From positions 1 through 40,456 of the IMG/VR virus record IMGVR_UViG_3300042922_001001: a stretch of DNA of 40,456 nt; one strand, given 5' to 3'. Source of the DNA: a virus. Made by a program: the position numbers and the translations under genes. Below, piece by piece: positions 7,469 to 15,174 of this stretch (within the stretch, counting starts at the first letter, position 1; the number at the start of each line of letters is the position of its first letter). The notes beneath the pieces were generated by a model that did not search any database, was not told the DNA's origin, and saw nothing but the letters and a program-made list of their open reading frames with translations.

Positions 7469-8233
7469 TCAGATGGTGATGCCGTACTCGGCGGCGAGCG
7501 TCGCGTGCAGCGAGTCAAGGTCTTCGTCGGTGAAAGCGCGACCGAAGATCCTGATGAGGGAGATGTCGCCGGCGAAGAACTGCTGGTTAGCTCCTGAGTT
7601 TGCCCCGATGGTGACGCGCGGGAGAGTCGCGAGATCTCGGGTCGCCTGAGCCTGTCCCGTGACGCCGGGCGATTCGACCGTGTCGACGCGGAGCAGTGCG
7701 TTGGCGCCATGTCGGACGCTGACCGCGTGGAAGCCGGCGGTGTCGGCGGAGCTTGCGTTGACAAGCTCGCCCGAGGCTCCGGCTCCTGCGTCATAGCCGG
7801 TGCTGATGCGGCGGAGGCTGGCGAAGTAGGACTTGTTGTCGATGAACGCGCCGGAGATGATCGCCCCTGTGTTCGTCGATGTGGGCCGGACGACCGCAAC
7901 CTCCGTAAGCGGGAGGCCCAGGGCGGCGCCAAACACCGCGGTCCGGAGGTACTGAGATGCCGCGGCGTCGAAGCGGACGGCCTTGTGTCCGTTGGGCCCC
8001 GCGACGACGGTGGGCTTGGATGGGGACCCTCCGCTGAGGTTGGCGACGGCGCCGAGGGCTCCGCCCGAGCTCGCCCAGGTCGAGACCGACGTGCCGACGT
8101 TGCCGAGGGAGTCGGCGTTGTACTCGAGCAGCAGGTCCGAGGTGATGTCGGGGTCCGCGTAGATGGGGTTGTCGGTGACGAAGCCCGAGTCGTCGCCGTA
8201 CATGTCGGCTGTGGTGGTGACGGGGGTGCTCAT
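7469..8233 (-). CDS. LamG/concanavalin-like minor tail protein
   Basis: 254 aa. After a short N-terminal tail come the hallmarks of a laminin-G-like beta sandwich: [49 protein letters not shown], and a final [20 protein letters not shown] block. Such domains bind carbohydrate in phage fibres and baseplates. The ATG overlaps the stop of the upstream SGNH-like gene by 4 bases (ATGA), so translation is probably coupled. It is inferred to be a virion surface protein in the fibre complex. Confidence 0.75.
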   Translation of the reverse strand: MSTPVTTTADMYGDDSGFVTDNPIYADPDITSDLLLEYNADSLGNVGTSVSTWASSGGALGAVANLSGGSPSKPTVVAGPNGHKAVRFDAAASQYLRTAVFGAALGLPLTEVAVVRPTSTNTGAIISGAFIDNKSYFASLRRISTGYDAGAGASGELVNASSADTAGFHAVSVRHGANALLRVDTVESPGVTGQAQATRDLATLPRVTIGANSGANQQFFAGDISLIRIFGRAFTDEDLDSLHATLAAEYGITI

Positions 8234-9684
8234 GATGCCTCCAGCATCCAGTTGAGTTTCTGAGTGAGGGCGGGGTCGACGAGGTTGGTGACGACGGCGC
8301 CTCGGGCGGGGACGGAAAGATGCAGCGGGTCCACGGCGCCGTCCTTGATCGCGCTGATCTGGGGGGCCTTGTTCCCGAGCGCGATCTCGGCTAGATCTTC
8401 GGACGTCGGTGTGAGGCCGAGGTCGGTGAAGATCTTCGTGGAGGCGACGTATGCGCCCATGTCGCCGAACCGGGCGCCGTAGCGGGCTTTCATCGCGTCG
8501 CGGTACGCGGCGTATCGCACGCGCTCCGGGGCGCCGGCCGGTGTTCCGGTGTCGACGAAGTGTCCGACGATGAAGACGGGCTTGCCGGTGGCGGTGGCCC
8601 ACGCGTAGGCGTCGTGGGTCCACTGGATGATCTGCGACACGTCGGTGGTGATGCCGTAGACGCCGCCGGAGAGGTTGTTCTTCCCGATGTTGAGCACGAT
8701 GATCGCGTCGCGGTACTCGTCGGCGTCGGGGATGAACTTGGTTCCGGCCGGGACGGTGAAGCTCGCGCCGTTCGTGTCGCGGGTGAACGTCCACGAGGGC
8801 GTGCCGCCATGGTCGGGCTTGCTGATCGTGCCGTGCACGCTCGGGAAGCCGTCGAAGTGGCCGGACACGGACCACGCGTTGACGATGCTGGACGGCACGT
8901 TCGACGAGATCACCGCGGACGCCCCGGCCCCGGAGATCTCCGTCACTCCGGAGGTAAGGAGGGGTCGAGAGCCGAGCTTCGCGAGCGTGTGCTCCGCGCC
9001 GACACCCGCGGTCGCGGTGTTCACCAGGGTGGCGCCGTGCGCTCCCGCGAAGGCGGAGAACTGGGATGCCATGCCCGCCCAAGTCGACGTCCCGTTGATG
9101 ACGAGGTGCGTGCGATCGGTCGGGATGAGGCGGGAGCGGATGCCGGTGCTGATGTCGGTGACGTAGGCGACTCCGTTTTCGACGTCCTGGATCAGGGCGG
9201 CGCCGCCACCGGTTCCGGATGTGATGAGGCCGGGAAACTCCTGCCGACCGTCGTCGTAGATGATGCGCGTCGCGCGGCCGGACTGGGTTCTCTCGACGAA
9301 GAACACGCCGGGGATCTTCGACACTTCCCGGATGCCGGCGACCTGGCGACGGAAGAACTTTCGGGTCCACTTCGACAGGTCACCGTTGGCCGCCCAGCCG
9401 ATGAGCATGCGTCCGGACTGCTTGACGGTCTGGGCGATGACCGCGTCGTCGTCGTGGCGATGGGTCGTGACCGTTCGGGCGCGGACGATGCGTTCGACCT
9501 GCAGCGCCTGACCGACCGCGGTGGTTGCCGCCGCGGCCGCCGCGGCGATGACAGGAGGGTTCTCAGCCAGTGCGGGAGTGATGAGGTCGATGGCCGCTTT
9601 GCGGCCCTTCGTACCGGGGGTGCGAAGGATCAGCTCGAGGTGACCGTCGGGGAGCCCGTGGAATTCGCCGAGTCGTGTGAGCAT
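8230..9684 (-). CDS. large minor tail protein with SGNH-like hydrolase domain
   Basis: 484 aa. The N-terminal part (1-190) has an Ala-rich helix (40-60) and a region with VFFVERTQSGRATRIIYDDGRQEF, like baseplate attachment segments. From about 192 it resembles the SGNH fold: GTS at 198-200 in place of GDS (Ser200 kept), LNIGKNN at 331-337 in place of the GxND block, and DPLH with Asp452 and His455. It is therefore a divergent second esterase-like protein in the same fibre module as 4789-5844. The ATG at 9684 shares its A with the previous TGA. Confidence 0.75.
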   Translation of the reverse strand: MLTRLGEFHGLPDGHLELILRTPGTKGRKAAIDLITPALAENPPVIAAAAAAATTAVGQALQVERIVRARTVTTHRHDDDAVIAQTVKQSGRMLIGWAANGDLSKWTRKFFRRQVAGIREVSKIPGVFFVERTQSGRATRIIYDDGRQEFPGLITSGTGGGAALIQDVENGVAYVTDISTGIRSRLIPTDRTHLVINGTSTWAGMASQFSAFAGAHGATLVNTATAGVGAEHTLAKLGSRPLLTSGVTEISGAGASAVISSNVPSSIVNAWSVSGHFDGFPSVHGTISKPDHGGTPSWTFTRDTNGASFTVPAGTKFIPDADEYRDAIIVLNIGKNNLSGGVYGITTDVSQIIQWTHDAYAWATATGKPVFIVGHFVDTGTPAGAPERVRYAAYRDAMKARYGARFGDMGAYVASTKIFTDLGLTPTSEDLAEIALGNKAPQISAIKDGAVDPLHLSVPARGAVVTNLVDPALTQKLNWMLEAS

Positions 9685-10157
9685 CAGGCCACCGCGCTTT
9701 CCGGCCCCCAAAGGACCAATGTGTCACCGGAGATGTCGAAGTAGGGGCGGTTGCCCCCGAGAACGGAGCCGGTGGGGTCGCCGAAGCCGGACAGGATCCA
9801 GGCGTTCGTGAACAGATCCATCTCGAGCAGGTCGTCGATCGCGCCACCGTTGCCCGGCCAGAGCTTGTACGGCCACTCCTGGTATCCGTACGACCACAAC
9901 TCGGGGCGCGGCTCGGCGGGGTTCTGCCGCCAGCGGAATACGGGGACGTAGAACGTGTCGGGTGCAGCCTCGAGACGAACCGTGAACAGGCCCTCGTTGA
10001 TGTTCACCCACTCCGCTTTGACTTCGACACCCACAAGGAGAGCGCCGGGGACGGAGCTCGGTCGCTGCGGGCGGAACCACAGCTCGGGTGAGAGCTCGAG
10101 GGGGAACACGACGCCCTCGTGGGTGAGAACGCTGCCTTCCACGGTCACGGTTGCCAT
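9684..10157 (-). CDS. hypothetical tail-associated protein, 157 aa
   Basis: Mostly beta-strand pattern, rich in Trp, Pro and Gly (RWRQNPAEPRPELW, PYKLWPGNGG), without membrane segments. It lies immediately upstream of the SGNH-like fibre protein with a 1-base stop/start overlap, which links it to the fibre assembly. The ATG is preceded by GAGGAAAA. It may be a connector or chaperone for the fibre. No named family. Confidence 0.65.
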   Translation of the reverse strand: MATVTVEGSVLTHEGVVFPLELSPELWFRPQRPSSVPGALLVGVEVKAEWVNINEGLFTVRLEAAPDTFYVPVFRWRQNPAEPRPELWSYGYQEWPYKLWPGNGGAIDDLLEMDLFTNAWILSGFGDPTGSVLGGNRPYFDISGDTLVLWGPESAVA

Positions 10158-10170
10158 GCGGGTTTTCCTC

Positions 10171-10263
10171 TCAGCCCTCTTCGGAGCGCGCAGGTGGGAT
10201 GTGGGAGAAGACGGCGGCGGCGGCCCACACGAGGAGGACCGCCGCCAGGAGGAGTCGGATCAC
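10171..10263 (-). CDS. 30-aa membrane peptide, holin-like
   Basis: A small ORF in the gap between the holin candidate and the 157-aa gene: GTG at 10263, TGA at 10171-10173. The product is one hydrophobic helix with a single Arg near the N-terminus and an acidic tail (IRLLLAAVLLVWAAAAVF, ending SEEG). The GTG overlaps the preceding TGA by 4 bases (GTGA), as several neighbours do, which favours real coupled translation. It could be a holin partner or lysis-timing peptide. Confidence 0.55.
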   Translation of the reverse strand: MIRLLLAAVLLVWAAAAVFSHIPPARSEEG

Positions 10264-10799
10264 GGCTGGTTGTGCGCGCCCGGATCGCGGAAGTTCGCCG
10301 GGTTGTGAGGGTCGACCGCGGCCGCGATCTCCGCGGGGGTCGCGAGCGCCGTGATATTCACGACGGTGCCGGCCGTGGCAGTGCCAGCGTCGATCGGGAC
10401 GCGAGTGGGGTCGGCGGGCAGAGTCGCGAGGATCAGTCGGACGAGCGAGCCGAGGGCGGCGATGAGAGCCGCCTGCAGGACGAAGGCCCAGTCGACGTCG
10501 GTGATGAGCGTCGCACCGACGAAACCGGCCGCGAGGGACTGGGCGAACGTCTTAACGACGCGCTCGACGGCGGCGAGCCACCACGGCAGGTTCACGCCCT
10601 CGACCTCGGGGAGGCCCGCGAGGCTGGTGACAATCGACGCGAGGAACGCGAGCGCCGAGGTGAGCAGCACCGTCACCCAGGGGATGTCGGCGAGGAGCGA
10701 CGCCCCGAGGTAAGGCACGGCGACGGCGAGGGCGGTGTACGCGGCGCGCTTGCCGGCGTCCGCCCACCAGTGCGGGTTGGTGAGGTTGGAGAGCTTCAC
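10260..10799 (-). CDS. holin candidate
   Basis: 179 aa. The N-terminus (KLSNLTNPHWWADAGKRAAYTALAVAVPYLG) and two hydrophobic helices at about 20-60, with more apolar stretches later, follow the pattern of holins from actinobacterial phages (inference from layout). The C-terminus is soluble. The GTG at 10799 overlaps the upstream stop by 4 bases and has AAAGGA before it. It is placed in a cluster of four small membrane genes just after the endolysin. Which of the four forms the lethal hole cannot be decided from sequence. Confidence 0.7.
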   Translation of the reverse strand: MKLSNLTNPHWWADAGKRAAYTALAVAVPYLGASLLADIPWVTVLLTSALAFLASIVTSLAGLPEVEGVNLPWWLAAVERVVKTFAQSLAAGFVGATLITDVDWAFVLQAALIAALGSLVRLILATLPADPTRVPIDAGTATAGTVVNITALATPAEIAAAVDPHNPANFRDPGAHNQP

Positions 10800-11092
10800 G
10801 GGGTGTCCTTTCGGAACGTGGGTCCCGGCTGGCCGGGGTCGGGGTGGGGGTTCTTGCCGAGGTAGAGGTCGCGCCAGTAGTCGCGGTCGGCTTCCATCCG
10901 CTCGAAGGCGCGGAAGTCGATGTCGTCCTCCTCGTGCTCGGCGACGGCGGGGATGCCGACTTCGGGTGCGGGAGTCTTGTCGGGGCGGCGCCAGGCGGTG
11001 ATGAGGTCGGCGACGGCTTTGGTGAGTCCGGCGATGGCGGTGAGCACGAGGGCCGCGACGCCGGCCAGGGCCGCCCACGCGTCGACCGTCAT
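10796..11092 (-). CDS. single-pass membrane protein of the lysis cluster, 98 aa
   Basis: One N-terminal membrane helix (AWAALAGVAALVLTAIAGL), then a highly charged soluble C-terminus with EEDDIDFRAFERMEADRDYWRDLY, probably helical. This N-in/out helix plus charged tail resembles holin accessory or antiholin proteins (inference). The ATG at 11092 shares its A with the TGA of the previous gene, so the cluster is translationally coupled. Confidence 0.65.
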   Translation of the reverse strand: MTVDAWAALAGVAALVLTAIAGLTKAVADLITAWRRPDKTPAPEVGIPAVAEHEEDDIDFRAFERMEADRDYWRDLYLGKNPHPDPGQPGPTFRKDTP

Positions 11093-11583
11093 CAGGTCTC
11101 CTTCGACTGGGCGATCGCCTCCACGTTGGTGGTGCGTCCGTCTCGGAGCGCCCGCCGGTAGCGGACGAGGCCCCAGATGATCTGCCCGACGCGGATGGCC
11201 GCGGTCAGGCCCAGCCCGCCGACCATGAGCTGTGTGAGCGGGTTCGTGCCGAAGCCGTACTCGTGCACGAGCGCTCCCCACAGCAGCAGGTAGCAGAGGG
11301 CGACTATGCCGGTCGCGGCGGCCTCGACACGCTGCACGGCGCGCATGCGGCTGCCGTGCCCGTCTGCGCTCTTCATCAGCGGGAGCGTGGTGATCGCGAT
11401 GCCCGCGGCCACCAGCAGCACCCACTGCCACACGTCGGCGAGAAGCGTGCTCCACGCCTCGAGCGCGACAGGCTGGTACACCTCGACCACGGACAGGACA
11501 GGGATGCCGGCGGAGATGACCATCGCCCCGGCCGCCCACGCGTTGTCGGGCGATGTCAGCCGGACCGGCTTAGGTTCGTCCAT
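11092..11583 (-). CDS. multi-pass membrane protein of the lysis cluster, 163 aa
   Basis: Four predicted hydrophobic segments (about residues 16-38, 48-70, 88-108, 118-140) and a charged C-terminus with RYRRALRDGR. It has no signal peptide. It lies within the run of membrane genes after the endolysin, overlapping both neighbours by a few bases. A role in holin function is inferred only from position and topology. Confidence 0.65.
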   Translation of the reverse strand: MDEPKPVRLTSPDNAWAAGAMVISAGIPVLSVVEVYQPVALEAWSTLLADVWQWVLLVAAGIAITTLPLMKSADGHGSRMRAVQRVEAAATGIVALCYLLLWGALVHEYGFGTNPLTQLMVGGLGLTAAIRVGQIIWGLVRYRRALRDGRTTNVEAIAQSKET

Positions 11584-11992
11584 CGGCCTCTCCCCGCTGC
11601 ACCAGGCACGCCATCCCCGCCACGAGCGTCAGCGCCGAGATCACCGAGTAGACGATCGGGGCGGACGGAGCGAAGTTCGGCGAGAACGCGATCGGGACGA
11701 CCCACAGCACCCACACGATCCCGAGCAGGAACGCAGGGACGGCGGCTGCGGCGCGCGAGTGGATTAGCAGCGCCACCATGAGCACGGCGAGGACGACCAT
11801 CGTCAGCCCCCACCACTGCGACGGCACCAGCCGGAACGCCTGACGGAATGACGGGACCTGCTCGTACGCCTCGGGCAGGGCGATGATCGACACGCCGAAC
11901 GCGCCCGCGCCCAGCCCGAGGATCACCGTGATGATCTCGGGCAGGTAGATATGCGCGAGCTTGTACCGCCAGGCGGACGGGATGATGCGCAC
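11570..11992 (-). CDS. multi-pass membrane protein of the lysis cluster, 140 aa
   Basis: Four hydrophobic helices (about 18-40, 60-80, 84-104, 110-130) separated by short polar loops; the N-terminus is basic (RIIPSAWRYK). It is the first gene downstream of the endolysin, with a 2-base gap, and overlaps the next gene by 14 bases. Its topology is like the neighbouring 163-aa protein. A candidate holin or immunity-type membrane protein. Confidence 0.65.
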   Translation of the reverse strand: MRIIPSAWRYKLAHIYLPEIITVILGLGAGAFGVSIIALPEAYEQVPSFRQAFRLVPSQWWGLTMVVLAVLMVALLIHSRAAAAVPAFLLGIVWVLWVVPIAFSPNFAPSAPIVYSVISALTLVAGMACLVQRGEADGRT

Positions 11993-11994
11993 GG

Positions 11995-12795
11995 TCAGAC
12001 GCGGATCAGCTCGCCGGGCGCGGGCAGGTTCGACGCCGCCGCGACCTCGGTGAGCCCGTACACGTCGAGGAGTGCGCGGGCGTGGGCTTCGGGCATCTGG
12101 AGCTCACCGTGGGACTCGTCCTTGCGGTACTCCTCGAACGCCTGACCCTCGGGAGGCCACGCGCCCTTGTTGCGGGCCCGCAGGGCGACGCGCGCCCCGA
12201 ACTCGTTGAGGTGCGCCTTGACCCCACGGAACGGCTCGAGCGTGTAGCTGGTTCCTTGGCGCTGGCCGTCTGTGATGCGGAACAGAATCGACATGTCGTC
12301 CTCCTCGGACTGGTTGAACGGCTGTGAGCCGGTGGATGCTGGTGCTTCCGCCCCGATGGGGTCGGCGTACTGCTCGAAGTCGAGCGTGTTGGCGTTGGTG
12401 CCGAAGCTGTACGAGTGCGTGGGCCAGAGCGTGACGTGCACGTGCTGGCCGACCGTGCCGGCGCCGCCAGCGGCGGTCATCGAGCCGTAGCCCGAGCCGC
12501 CCGACTGGGCGAAGATCGTTCCCCGGCTGACCCGGTCGCCACGGGAGACGTACCGGTCCCACAGGTGCAGGTAGCGGATGCGGCGACCGTCGTCGAGGTC
12601 GATGGTCACGAAGTAGCCCGTCGCGGGGCCGGTGCCGCCTCCGACTTCGACGACGGTGCCAGCCGCCGGCGCGCGCAGCGGCGTGCCGAACGCGGCCCAG
12701 ATGTCGGTGCCAGCCTCCTGAGAGGGAGGGTTCCGGCCACGGTGGCAGTCGCGGGAGCAGAGGGTGCGTCCGTCGGTCGGTCTGAGGTAACCCAT
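11995..12795 (-). CDS. endolysin, M23 (LytM-type) metallopeptidase
   Basis: 266 aa. Residues 15-125 form an M23 peptidase with zinc and catalytic residues visible: the HxnD pair is probably His18 and Asp31, then YLHLWD (His77) and QHVHVTLW (His118, His120). A linker at about 145-165 leads to a C-terminal domain (170-266) that may bind cell wall. There is no signal peptide, so release depends on a holin. M23 enzymes cut peptide cross-bridges of peptidoglycan. The ATG at 12795 is chosen with AAAGGA upstream. It lies downstream of two hairpins, so lysis transcription starts nearby or reads through. Confidence 0.85.
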   Translation of the reverse strand: MGYLRPTDGRTLCSRDCHRGRNPPSQEAGTDIWAAFGTPLRAPAAGTVVEVGGGTGPATGYFVTIDLDDGRRIRYLHLWDRYVSRGDRVSRGTIFAQSGGSGYGSMTAAGGAGTVGQHVHVTLWPTHSYSFGTNANTLDFEQYADPIGAEAPASTGSQPFNQSEEDDMSILFRITDGQRQGTSYTLEPFRGVKAHLNEFGARVALRARNKGAWPPEGQAFEEYRKDESHGELQMPEAHARALLDVYGLTEVAAASNLPAPGELIRV

Positions 12796-12850
12796 GCGGG
12801 CACGTCCTTTCCATGACAAAGCCCCCGACTAGTGCCGAGGGCAGGAACGA

Positions 12851-12879
12851 CGAAGCCCCTGCTTGCGGCAGGGGCTTCG
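12851..12879 (-). terminator. 12-bp hairpin ending the zinc-ribbon/membrane operon
   Basis: A perfect 12-bp stem (12851-12862 with 12868-12879) with a 5-base loop, 19 bases past the stop of the 12898 gene. A second, imperfect hairpin with a TTTGTC tail follows at about 12822-12846. Together they separate this cassette from the endolysin. Confidence 0.7.
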
Positions 12880-12897
12880 AGTGTGGATTGGGTGCTT

Positions 12898-13329
12898 CTA
12901 GATCTTCAGAATCGCTCGAACGTCGCGGATGCCGTCCATGTCATCGGCCAGAGCGTCGATCGTTTCCGAGGCGGAGTTCTTGGTTACGTGCGCAGCCCAG
13001 AACATCCCGGCACTCATCAGGACGCCGAGGATGAGCATGGCCCAGAGCGCGGGCCAGATCCATGCGAACTCAATCTGTTGTCCAGGAGGGAGAGCCCTGT
13101 TGGCTGGCGCCCACGAAACCATGCTGAGTAGGGCAGAGATCCCGATGCCGACAAACGCCCACGCAGCGGCAGCGAACTCGCGTCTCTGCTTCTTGAGTCG
13201 GTGCACACGTTTACGCAGCCTTGCCCAGTCAGTCGTGCGCATGGCGAATGAAGCCTCCTCCGCGATCTCGACGGTGACTTTCTGCTGGTAGGAGAGGGTC
13301 AGCCCTCCGTCGTCAGTCACGTTTGTCAT
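12898..13329 (-). CDS. two-pass membrane protein of an accessory cassette, 143 aa
   Basis: A charged N-terminal region with a basic helix (WARLRKRVHRLKKQRREF, about 35-52), then two membrane helices (about 54-75 and 88-112) and a soluble C-terminus. It overlaps the stop of the zinc-ribbon gene by 17 bases, so the two are made together. The unit has its own promoter and terminator inside the late region, typical of a lysogenic accessory gene. Superinfection exclusion or defence at the membrane is a reasonable guess, not shown by sequence. Confidence 0.7.
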   Translation of the reverse strand: MTNVTDDGGLTLSYQQKVTVEIAEEASFAMRTTDWARLRKRVHRLKKQRREFAAAAWAFVGIGISALLSMVSWAPANRALPPGQQIEFAWIWPALWAMLILGVLMSAGMFWAAHVTKNSASETIDALADDMDGIRDVRAILKI

Positions 13330-13630
13330 CTGACTTGAAATCGGGCAGTTGCTGGTACTCGGTCATTCGGACCACGTCGCTCTGTACAGCGCTGAAGAAG
13401 TGGAGGAAACCGCAACGGGTGCAGGTGACAGCAAAGGCGGGGAGGATGCCGCCGCGCGGGCCGCCGACAATGAGGTTCCCTCCGTTGAACGACCGCATTT
13501 CTATGGGGGTGTCGACTGTCCAGTCGTTGTTCTGACAGATCGGACAGATGCGGCGTGCGCGGGGCCAGTGTTTGTCGAGCCATGCAAGTGCTCGCTTGCC
13601 CTCGTTCTGTTTGATCTCTTCGTAATCCAC
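13313..13630 (-). CDS. zinc-ribbon protein of an accessory cassette, 105 aa
   Basis: Two CxxC pairs, CPIC at about residue 30 and CTRC at about residue 71, flank a beta region (EMRSFNGGNLIVGGPRGG), forming a zinc ribbon. It starts at the GTG at 13630, because TATGCT plus six bases precede it and a longer frame would cross the divergent promoter into the lipoprotein gene. The C-terminus is polar (TEYQQLPDFKSDDKRD). No family name recognised. It is paired with a membrane protein by overlap, suggesting a soluble sensor or effector with a membrane partner. Confidence 0.7.
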   Translation of the reverse strand: MDYEEIKQNEGKRALAWLDKHWPRARRICPICQNNDWTVDTPIEMRSFNGGNLIVGGPRGGILPAFAVTCTRCGFLHFFSAVQSDVVRMTEYQQLPDFKSDDKRD

Positions 13631-13636
13631 GCGCTC

Positions 13637-13664
13637 AGCATAAGAGTCTGGGTGTCGATATCGT
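13637..13664. promoter_or_regulatory. divergent leaderless promoter pair
   Basis: Minus strand: TATGCT (13637-13642), then GAGCGC, then the GTG at 13630. Plus strand: TATCGT (13659-13664), then GAGCGC, then the ATG at 13671. Both sides have the same TATnnTGAGCGC block followed directly by the start codon, giving a symmetrical 41-base regulatory region. A shared regulator binding between them is plausible. Confidence 0.5.
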
Positions 13665-13670
13665 GAGCGC

Positions 13671-14090
13671 ATGAAACGCGCACTCGTCCCCGGTGTTCTC
13701 GTGCTCCTGCTGGCGCTGTCCGCCTGCTCGGGAACCGAAACGACGGGCGGGCGATCGGACGCCACCCCCGCTGCCACGACCACGCAGGCAGGCGCCGAGC
13801 GCGCAGCTACTCAATCGCCCGAGGTGCCCGCCCAGCCCGTCGAGGTAAGCGCAGCCCCGGAGCAGTCGCAGGGCGCGACTGACGTTCTCGTGGCTATTCA
13901 GCTCACGGTCGCCGACTATGGCGTTGATGCGACGGCCGATCAGATCAAGGCAGCATCCGACTACACCTGCGATCAACTCGATTCGGGCGCAGATCGGAGC
14001 GGAATCGTTGCGCTCACGGGAGACATCCCGCCGCTGGCGAACGAGGCGCTCGTCCAGCTTTCCGCCGACAGCTACTGCCCCATCCGGTAG
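13671..14090 (+). CDS. lipoprotein with DUF732-like C-terminal domain
   Basis: 139 aa. A signal peptide with lipobox LSAC puts the lipidated Cys at residue 19. A Thr/Ala/Pro-rich linker (20-70) follows, then a domain with two cysteines (DYTCDQL about 104, SYCPIR at the end) that matches the pattern of DUF732, small secreted actinobacterial proteins. It is the only plus-strand gene inside the late block, convergent with the tail peptidase gene. A surface lipoprotein made by a lysogen commonly blocks superinfection (inference). It has a leaderless-type promoter at 13659-13664. Confidence 0.8.
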   Translation: MKRALVPGVLVLLLALSACSGTETTGGRSDATPAATTTQAGAERAATQSPEVPAQPVEVSAAPEQSQGATDVLVAIQLTVADYGVDATADQIKAASDYTCDQLDSGADRSGIVALTGDIPPLANEALVQLSADSYCPIR

Positions 14091-14109
14091 CAGTCTCCCC
14101 GGCCGGGCG

Positions 14110-15174
14110 TCAGGCCTCTGGCAGCTTCGTTCGCGGGTTGACCTTCACCCCGTCGACTTCCACCTCGAAGTGCAGGTGGGCGCCGAACGAGACACCGGTC
14201 TGCCCGACATCCCCGATGATCTGACGGCGCGCCACAGTCTCGCCGACGGACACCGACGGCATCGACTGCATGTGTGCGTAGCGGGTCTTGATGCCACCGC
14301 CGTGGTTGATGACCACGCAGTTCCCGTACCCGCCGTCCTCGCCGGCGAGCACGACGACACCGGGGCCAGCCGACGGAATCGGCGTACCTTCGTCGGCACC
14401 AAAGTCGAGCCCCTCGTGGAATGTCGACGCCCCCTCGCCGGGAGAGTCGCGTGGCCCGTACTCGGACGTGACCATGCTCGGCGGAAACGGCCAGGAGAGC
14501 CGGCTCATCGGCCCGCCGACACTCTTTGAGACCTTGACGAGATACCCGTCTGAGTTTTCTCCGTACCACGCGGCCACATCGTCGGTGGAGGGTTTGAACG
14601 CTCCGCCGAGCCTGACGCCGTTCGCGTCCACCGTGATCACGGGAAGCCCAGGGCCGTGAAGCTTAAGCTCGCTGGCCCCGACCTCGATGTATGCACCCGT
14701 GTTCACGCTGTACAGGGCCAGGGTCTCCCCGCTCGCGTAAACCTCCGGTCCGCCCGGGAATTTCATGGACCCGCCGTTGGCCGATGGGTCGAGGACAACG
14801 TCCCCAATGAACACCTTCCCGTCGCGGATCTCGACGTTGACCGCCTTGATCGCTCCCCCGTCGACGACGATGTCACCGCCATCCTCGACCGTTACGCCGC
14901 CGCCGCCGCGGACGCGCATGCGGCCGAGGAGGTCGATGAGGCCGTTCACCTCGAGGATGCCGAGACCGCTCACGATGAGCCGTCCGATGACGTTGAGCAG
15001 CCCGGAGACGAGCTGAGAGCCGCGGACGATCAGGCTGTTCTCGCCGACGAACTCGGTGGAGCCGCTGTGCACGGAGGCGTTGCGGCCGTAGACCATCGTC
15101 TCGAGGCGCTCGATCCGCTCCATGAGCGCGTCGAAGGTGAGCTCGGGCTGGTCGACGGGGACGCGGTCAACCAT
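14110..15174 (-). CDS. tail tip protein with M23 peptidase domain
   Basis: 354 aa. An N-terminal coiled segment (ELTFDALMERIERLE, 11-25) is followed by a beta-helix-like repetitive region (60-190) with many short VNG/IRDG/VDGG turns. A C-terminal LytM peptidase follows: FHEGLDF (His253, Asp257), RYAHMQS (His301), GAHLHFEV (His333, His335). It belongs to the virion rather than the lysis system, as it lies in the tail module directly after the tail tip protein, so it probably opens the cell wall during DNA entry. The ATG at 15174 is chosen because GGAGG stands 6 bases before it; a start at 15189 is less likely. Confidence 0.88.
   Translation of the reverse strand: MVDRVPVDQPELTFDALMERIERLETMVYGRNASVHSGSTEFVGENSLIVRGSQLVSGLLNVIGRLIVSGLGILEVNGLIDLLGRMRVRGGGGVTVEDGGDIVVDGGAIKAVNVEIRDGKVFIGDVVLDPSANGGSMKFPGGPEVYASGETLALYSVNTGAYIEVGASELKLHGPGLPVITVDANGVRLGGAFKPSTDDVAAWYGENSDGYLVKVSKSVGGPMSRLSWPFPPSMVTSEYGPRDSPGEGASTFHEGLDFGADEGTPIPSAGPGVVVLAGEDGGYGNCVVINHGGGIKTRYAHMQSMPSVSVGETVARRQIIGDVGQTGVSFGAHLHFEVEVDGVKVNPRTKLPEA

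Noticed and set aside
5991-7649. A 552-codon plus-strand frame opposite the collagen-like fibre gene
   Set aside because: Low-complexity Arg-rich translation; shadow of the real fibre gene.
13631-13783. Longer N-terminus for the zinc-ribbon gene
   Set aside because: It would run through the divergent promoter and the lipoprotein signal peptide.
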